A stretch of DNA of 64,000 nucleotides from Diphasiastrum complanatum. Lineage: Eukaryota > Streptophyta > Lycopodiopsida > Lycopodiales > Lycopodiaceae. A program made the position numbers and the translations under genes. The stretch spans positions 17,231,590 to 17,295,589 of the forward strand of contig CM055109.1 in the NCBI GenBank assembly GCA_029204225.1. Direction: 5' to 3'. Positions within the stretch are counted from its first letter, which is position 1, and the number at the start of each line of letters is the position of its first letter. Of this stretch, positions 61,446 to 64,000 are shown in pieces. The notes beneath the pieces are model-generated. The model did no database searches. It was not told where the DNA came from and saw only the letters and a program-made list of their open reading frames with translations.

Positions 61446-63979
61446 TCAACAGAGGAATCTCCGTAGTGACCACTGACTTCTAACACAAGTCTGGTGAATA
61501 CTCTCTATCCATGGCTTTCCTCCATAGATCGGAATCGGGCTGACTAAGTGCTTCTTCGATAGTAGTCGGCTATCGAATAAGATAAGCCGTAGATTCTTCG
61601 ATATACCTTGTAGGTGGTCTGCTCTCTCTTGTCGATCTTCTGGGAGATGACAAGCATGGACCTTCAACAGGATCAATCGAGGTGGGAACAGAAATGTTCG
61701 ATACTTTGGGAGTGTCCGACAATTCGACTGTATGAGCTTTGCCCTTACCTTTGAGGTCGATAAACTGATCTTCGATAAAGACAATATCCCAATTGGTGAA
61801 TATCTTCAATTCAACATAATCATACAGCTTATAAGCTTTATCTGAAGTAGTATAACCAACAAAAATGGATTGATATTGTGGAAGTCGAGCTTCCTTATAT
61901 CCTACTTCATAAGGTGTTTTGTTTTAGAGGCCTTTAGTTGAGCATCTATTTTGGATATAAGCTGCATTGGAAACAGCTTCAGCCCAAAAGGATTTCGGAC
62001 GTGTCGCATGAGCAAGCATACACTTGCCGTTCGAACAAGTCCATTCAACTGAGGCAAATAGGAGGTAATAAACTGTTGCTCAATGTCGTTGTTAAGCAAT
62101 ACTCTTTGAATCTGGTTGAGATGTACTCTCCCTCGTTGTCAGACCTTAGTGCTTTAATTCTTTTGCCAGTTTCTAATTGTGCACGGTCCTTGAATTGTCG
62201 AAATTTTTTGAAAGCCTCTGACTTCTGTTTGATGAACCCTCGAATATTCGTCAATGAAGGTAATAAAATACTTTGCATTTGGTAATGATGGAGTTTGCAT
62301 TGGACCACATATATCTGAGTAAACAACATCTAGAACATCTTTTGCTGCATGCATATAATTCGATCTAAATAAATCCTAGTCTTTTTCGACAATGCAGCTA
62401 GGACAGACAAGGAGGTCGACTTTATTAGTTGGATAGTCGAAATCAAGTGCTAAGGACTATTTCGACATGTTCGACACAAATGTATGATTCAAATGTCCTA
62501 ATCTATCATGCCAAAGTATTGCCTTATTGACTAGAAGGTATTCAAGGCTTAATTTGTGTCAGAATAACAATGAATCAGTCTATATAAGTATCCATGCCTC
62601 TTGCCGAATGCAAGGATCTTATTTGTCCTCGACATACTCAAACTCTACCCTATGATCTAAATCAATAATTCTACTTACTGACATTAGATTCGTAGAGAGT
62701 TTAGGTACATGTAAAACATTCGATGGTAATTTGAATTGATCATGCTAGAACTTCAATCTTAAAGCACCTTCACCTTCGATAGTATGTGTACTATTTTCAC
62801 CAAGATGAATGAATTACTTTGTACTATAAGGTGCATAAGAGTGAAAATGCTCATGATGATTGGTCATATGTTGAGTAGCTCCAAAATCTAGAAACCAAGA
62901 ATTATTGACTTGCGCTTTTTGGTCTCTAACCATAACAAGGTTACACCCCGATTCGAACCGGCCGATTCTTTCCGGTTCGAACCGTCAGGCCAGATTCGAA
63001 TTGGAAAACGGTTCGAAACAAATTTTTTTTTTTCCAAAACGTTTTTCTGGCTTTTTGGGTTTTTATTTTTTATTTTTTATTTTTTTAAAATCCGGTTTGC
63101 ACCGCGGTTCGATGCAACCTTGAACCATAAACGCTCCTTCTTCCATGTTGAGTACGGGAGATAGAGATGATACTGCGACTGCATTCGCCTGTTGATCTGG
63201 TTGCTTGGCGTTCTTTGCTTTCAATATCCTGCAATCCTGGATCCCATGATTAGTGCGTTTGCAATACTTACAGAACATCTTATTCGACTGTGGATTCGCT
63301 AATTGTCGTTGACTTTTTGTCGCCTTTTGATTTAATGCGGGTTGTTTAGAGCTTTTCTTGTTCTGTCGTTTCGAGCCTTTGTTGACATATTGAGCATAAG
63401 ATGATGAAGTCGAAGATGTTTCTTGACTTCTTCAAGTGTCTTGCTGCAGCAACATAATGATAACTTTGATGAGGGTTAGATTTGAGTATGTCGTCATGAT
63501 CATCACCTAGTTTTCATACGTAGAAGGTAGGCTCGATAGCAATGTCATAATTGCATCTTGATCGTTGATAGTTGATCCGACAACTGTCATCTACTGCAGG
63601 AGATTCTTGAATTGGTTAACGTGATTTTGAAGAGAATCACCATTCGACATCTTGAGTGAGAAGAATTTCCTTCTGAGATGCAACTTGGAACTCACGTCCC
63701 TCACGTCATATAGTGCCATACTTCTTTCAAAGTTTGAGCTTCAGATATATGGCCAATCTGAGCGTCTGATATATTGAGAATAATGAGCGCGAAAGCTTTA
63801 CCATCCTTCGATTTCCATTTAGAATCGATTGTGTCGTCTTCAAGCTTCAATTTGATACCTGTGACAACATCCCACAACTCATTGGCAATCAGCAAGGTCT
63901 TCATCCTAAATTTCCACAAATAATAATTGGATCCATTCAACTTGTCTGCAATGAGACCAAACTTGTTTTGAGAATCCAT
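61446..63979 (-). pseudogene. Ty1/copia gag-pol (Gag, protease, integrase, start of RT), decayed
   Basis: Gag starts at the ATG at 63979 (KLNGSNYYLWKFRMKTLLIA). A CCHC knuckle lies near 63275 (CKYCKRTNHGIQDC), then the protease core with DFGATQHM in place of DTGAT near 62890. The GAG-pre-integrase block (HDRLGHLNH) and integrase follow: DVVYSDICGPMQTPSLPNAK, YFITFIDEYSR, IKALRSDNEGEY. Near 61550 the first RT residues appear (EALSQPDSDLWRKA) and the reading breaks off. Several stops and shifts plus a MITE insertion show it is dead. It differs in sequence from the Copia family at 1-1582. Confidence 0.8.
62936..63122. mobile_element. hAT-type MITE (187 bp) with 8-bp target duplication
   Basis: The insertion starts CAAGGTTACACCCC and ends GGTTCGATGCAACCTTG, so its termini are inverted (CAAGGTTACA / CAAGGTTGCA). 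It is flanked by AACCATAA at 62928-62935 and 63123-63130, an 8-bp direct repeat. Eight-bp duplications with short CA(A/G)GG-type inverted ends define hAT-superfamily elements. There is no coding capacity; the interior holds repeated GGTTCGAA motifs. It lies inside the Copia Gag-protease junction, so it is younger than that element. Confidence 0.88.
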
Positions 63980-64000
63980 TTGGAAGTTAGTCTGTCGATG

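Overview
This window looks like nuclear DNA of a land plant with a large, repeat-rich genome. The evidence is plant-type Ty1/copia and Ty3/gypsy polyproteins with initiator-Met-tRNA primer sites, a chromodomain integrase, spliced genes with GT-AG introns of many kilobases, telo-box motifs upstream of one gene, and eleven long AG/CT tracts. A Penelope-like element together with very long introns would suit a fern, lycophyte or gymnosperm better than a small-genome angiosperm, but the sequence alone does not settle the lineage. Nothing prokaryotic is present (no operons, CRISPR array or rRNA).

Host genes are few. The clearest is a minus-strand gene whose exons lie at 47061-46668, 38663-38464 and 18710-18171. 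The reading frame is kept exactly across two GT-AG introns of about 8.0 and 19.8 kb, and the predicted product is an organelle-targeted coiled-coil protein of about 377 residues. Both introns are filled with retroelements. A second host gene starts at 57822 on the plus strand: a 27-codon first exon of a histidine-phosphatase (phosphoglycerate-mutase-like) protein directly behind a GA tract. Decayed exon-like pieces of an unrecognised gene may lie on the minus strand at 4.2-5.1 and 10.7-11.4 kb.

Region by region: 0-3.1 kb is the 5' half of a minus-strand Copia element that is open to the window edge. 3.1-5.2 kb holds a decayed gag and unassigned ORFs. 5.9-9.7 kb is a decayed second copy of the same Copia family, with a tRNA-derived short insertion in its LTR. 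9.7-15.6 kb is AT-rich and mostly unassigned. 15.6-17 kb has hAT and Copia fragments. 18.2-38.5 kb (intron 2) holds a Gypsy element lacking its integrase core, another LTR, a head-to-tail array of three LINEs separated by AG/TC tracts, a solo LTR and a decayed Gypsy. 38.7-46.7 kb (intron 1) holds a Copia fragment and a chromodomain Gypsy whose gag-protease half is inverted. 47.4-50.7 kb is Copia and Gypsy debris with LTRs. 51.4-55.3 kb holds two Penelope-like copies head to tail. 55.3-60.7 kb is mostly unassigned. 60.7-64 kb holds Copia sequence carrying a hAT-type MITE.

The most interesting signal is the link between non-LTR retroelements and (TC)n tracts. Three LINE copies in the same orientation are each bounded on both sides by TC tracts and share a 3' end that runs into (TC)n instead of poly(A). 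This suggests a LINE lineage that targets, or makes, TC microsatellites. The Penelope-like copies also carry a long CT tract in a conserved 3' module, next to a hairpin at the end of the reading frame.
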